NCBI RefSeq assembly: GCF_018613605.1
Contig: NZ_JAGGPU010000002.1
Coordinates: 62,001 to 126,000 of the forward strand
DNA: 64,000 nt
Direction: 5' to 3'
DNA from: Pedobacter sp. ISL-64
GTDB lineage: Bacteria; Bacteroidota; Bacteroidia; Sphingobacteriales; Sphingobacteriaceae
The position numbers and the translations under genes were made by a program. This document shows positions 63,266 to 64,000 of this stretch, piece after piece; positions within the stretch are counted from its first letter, which is position 1; each line of letters opens with the position of its first letter. The notes beneath the pieces are model-generated. The model was not told the DNA's origin, made no database searches, and saw nothing but the letters and a program-made list of their open reading frames with translations.

Positions 63266-64000
63266 ATGGAAATTAAAGGAAAAACAATATTAATTACAGG
63301 CGGTGCCGCAGGTATCGGACTGGAAGCTACCAAACAGTTTTTGGCTGGTGGCGCTAAAGTGATTATCACTGGCAGAGATCAGGCAAAGTTGGATGCTGCA
63401 AAAAAAACTTATCCATCCATCACTACGATAAAAAGCGACGTAGCCGATGCGAATGATGCGCAATCACTTTTCGATCAGGTTAAAACATTGGGAGGCATTG
63501 ATATCTTGTACAATAATGCAGGGATCATGAGTGGTCCGGCCAATTTGGGCAAGGCTGATGACAAACATTTTAAATCGGCAGAGGCCGAGATCAACATCAA
63601 TTATCTTGGGGTTATCCGATTGAACAATCTTTTTATGGATATGTTACAATCAAAAAAAGAAAGTGCCATTATCAATACATCATCGGTACTGAGTTATGTT
63701 CCATTTAATCTTGCACCAACCTATTCGGCTAGTAAGGCGGCAGTTCGTTTCTATACGGTCGCCCTGCGAGATCATTTAAACATTATTGGCAGTAAAGTTA
63801 AGGTGTTTGAATTATTGCCTCCTGTAGTAGCCACCAGCATGACAGAAAACCTTGATACCAAAACCATCACTCCCCAAAAACTGATTTTTGAACTGATTTC
63901 AGCTATCAAGAAAAATACATATACCATTCGGGTGGGCGATACGAAATTGGTTTACCTGATGCACCGTATTGCTCCTAATGTGGCTTATGGACTGGTAAAT
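63266..64000 (+). CDS. SDR-family oxidoreductase, 3' partial
   Basis: A short-chain dehydrogenase open through the window's end (245 codons seen, no stop). Motifs: coenzyme loop 'GGAAGIG' (residues 12-18), 'ILYNNAGIM', catalytic Ser in 'INTSSVLSY' and Tyr/Lys in 'TYSASKAAV'. It resembles the SDR at 58046 in size and C-terminal text and is likely DltE-like. It belongs to the operon with the DUF1569 genes. Only a few C-terminal residues are expected to be missing. Confidence 0.87.
   Translation, partial: MEIKGKTILITGGAAGIGLEATKQFLAGGAKVIITGRDQAKLDAAKKTYPSITTIKSDVADANDAQSLFDQVKTLGGIDILYNNAGIMSGPANLGKADDKHFKSAEAEININYLGVIRLNNLFMDMLQSKKESAIINTSSVLSYVPFNLAPTYSASKAAVRFYTVALRDHLNIIGSKVKVFELLPPVVATSMTENLDTKTITPQKLIFELISAIKKNTYTIRVGDTKLVYLMHRIAPNVAYGLVN

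Noticed and set aside
1..64000. tRNA, rRNA, riboswitch or insertion sequence
   Set aside because: No cloverleaf, rRNA core sequence, cobalamin or TPP riboswitch core, or transposase with flanking inverted repeats was found by reading; a dedicated scan (tRNAscan, Infernal, ISfinder) could overturn this.

Overview
The window is chromosomal or plasmid DNA from a Bacteroidetes bacterium, most likely of the Sphingobacteriaceae (Pedobacter/Mucilaginibacter-like). The evidence is a Bacteroidetes-type tra operon, SusC/TonB-style receptors, many short lipoproteins with an 'SCKKD' lipobox, TAnnTTTG promoter boxes and a PRTRC cassette. No tRNA, rRNA, CRISPR array or intact insertion sequence was seen. 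The window looks like a large integrative/conjugative element or plasmid carrying cargo, with an AT-richer accessory segment at the right end.

Region 1 (1-22.5 kb, all +): the transfer module. In order: TraG-type VirB4 ATPase (5' end outside the window), three tandem paralogous exported proteins, a fourth exported protein, TraJ (VirB6-like), TraK, a TraL-position membrane protein, TraM (VirB10-like), TraN (VirB9-like), a DUF1896-like protein, an 1848-aa DNA methylase/helicase, a TraG/VirD4-type coupling protein, a small protein, an M23 peptidase, a 57-aa overlapping gene, an ArdC-like zinc antirestriction protein, a DUF4099/DUF3945 protein, a TOPRIM-like protein, a PH-domain membrane protein and a small membrane protein. 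Many neighbours overlap by 1-23 nt, so this is probably one or a few long transcripts. No relaxase is visible.

Region 2 (23-38.3 kb): a complete haem import and breakdown locus. An AraC regulator converges on hmuV-hmuU-hmuT (ABC importer, minus strand). A divergent operon encodes a TonB-dependent receptor, two HmuY-like haem-binding lipoproteins, three further lipoproteins, and an S41 peptidase. Haem oxygenase follows from its own promoter. The receptor operon and the haem oxygenase share an almost identical regulatory array: three 17-bp direct repeats at exactly 21-bp spacing, then a conserved block 36 bp from the third repeat. A GNAT acetyltransferase and a membrane-anchored LuxR-type regulator follow.

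Region 3 (39.4-46.1 kb): mixed accessory DNA. It holds an outer-membrane barrel protein, small lipoproteins with palindromic operators upstream, an HxlR regulator divergent from an esterase plus MFS exporter pair, a decayed AraC gene and about 650 bp of non-coding DNA.

Region 4 (46.1-54.3 kb, +): ssb and a PRTRC cassette (E, C, B and ThiF proteins) with its usual small companion genes, one of them frameshifted. No ParB gene is visible. A HEPN/DUF4145-like protein ends the run.

Region 5 (54.4-64 kb): AT-rich DNA. It starts with gene debris: an MFS/NmrA chimeric pseudogene and a YnfA fragment next to an intact YnfA gene. An HxlR regulator then diverges from an electrophile/quinone-detoxification operon (OYE alkene reductase, SDR, alpha/beta hydrolase, quinone oxidoreductase). 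An AraC regulator follows, then an operon of two DUF1569 paralogues and an SDR that runs off the window. The AraC gene and the DUF1569 operon each carry a pair of TTTTGTGTTAGA-like repeats at 21-bp spacing, suggesting a small local regulon.
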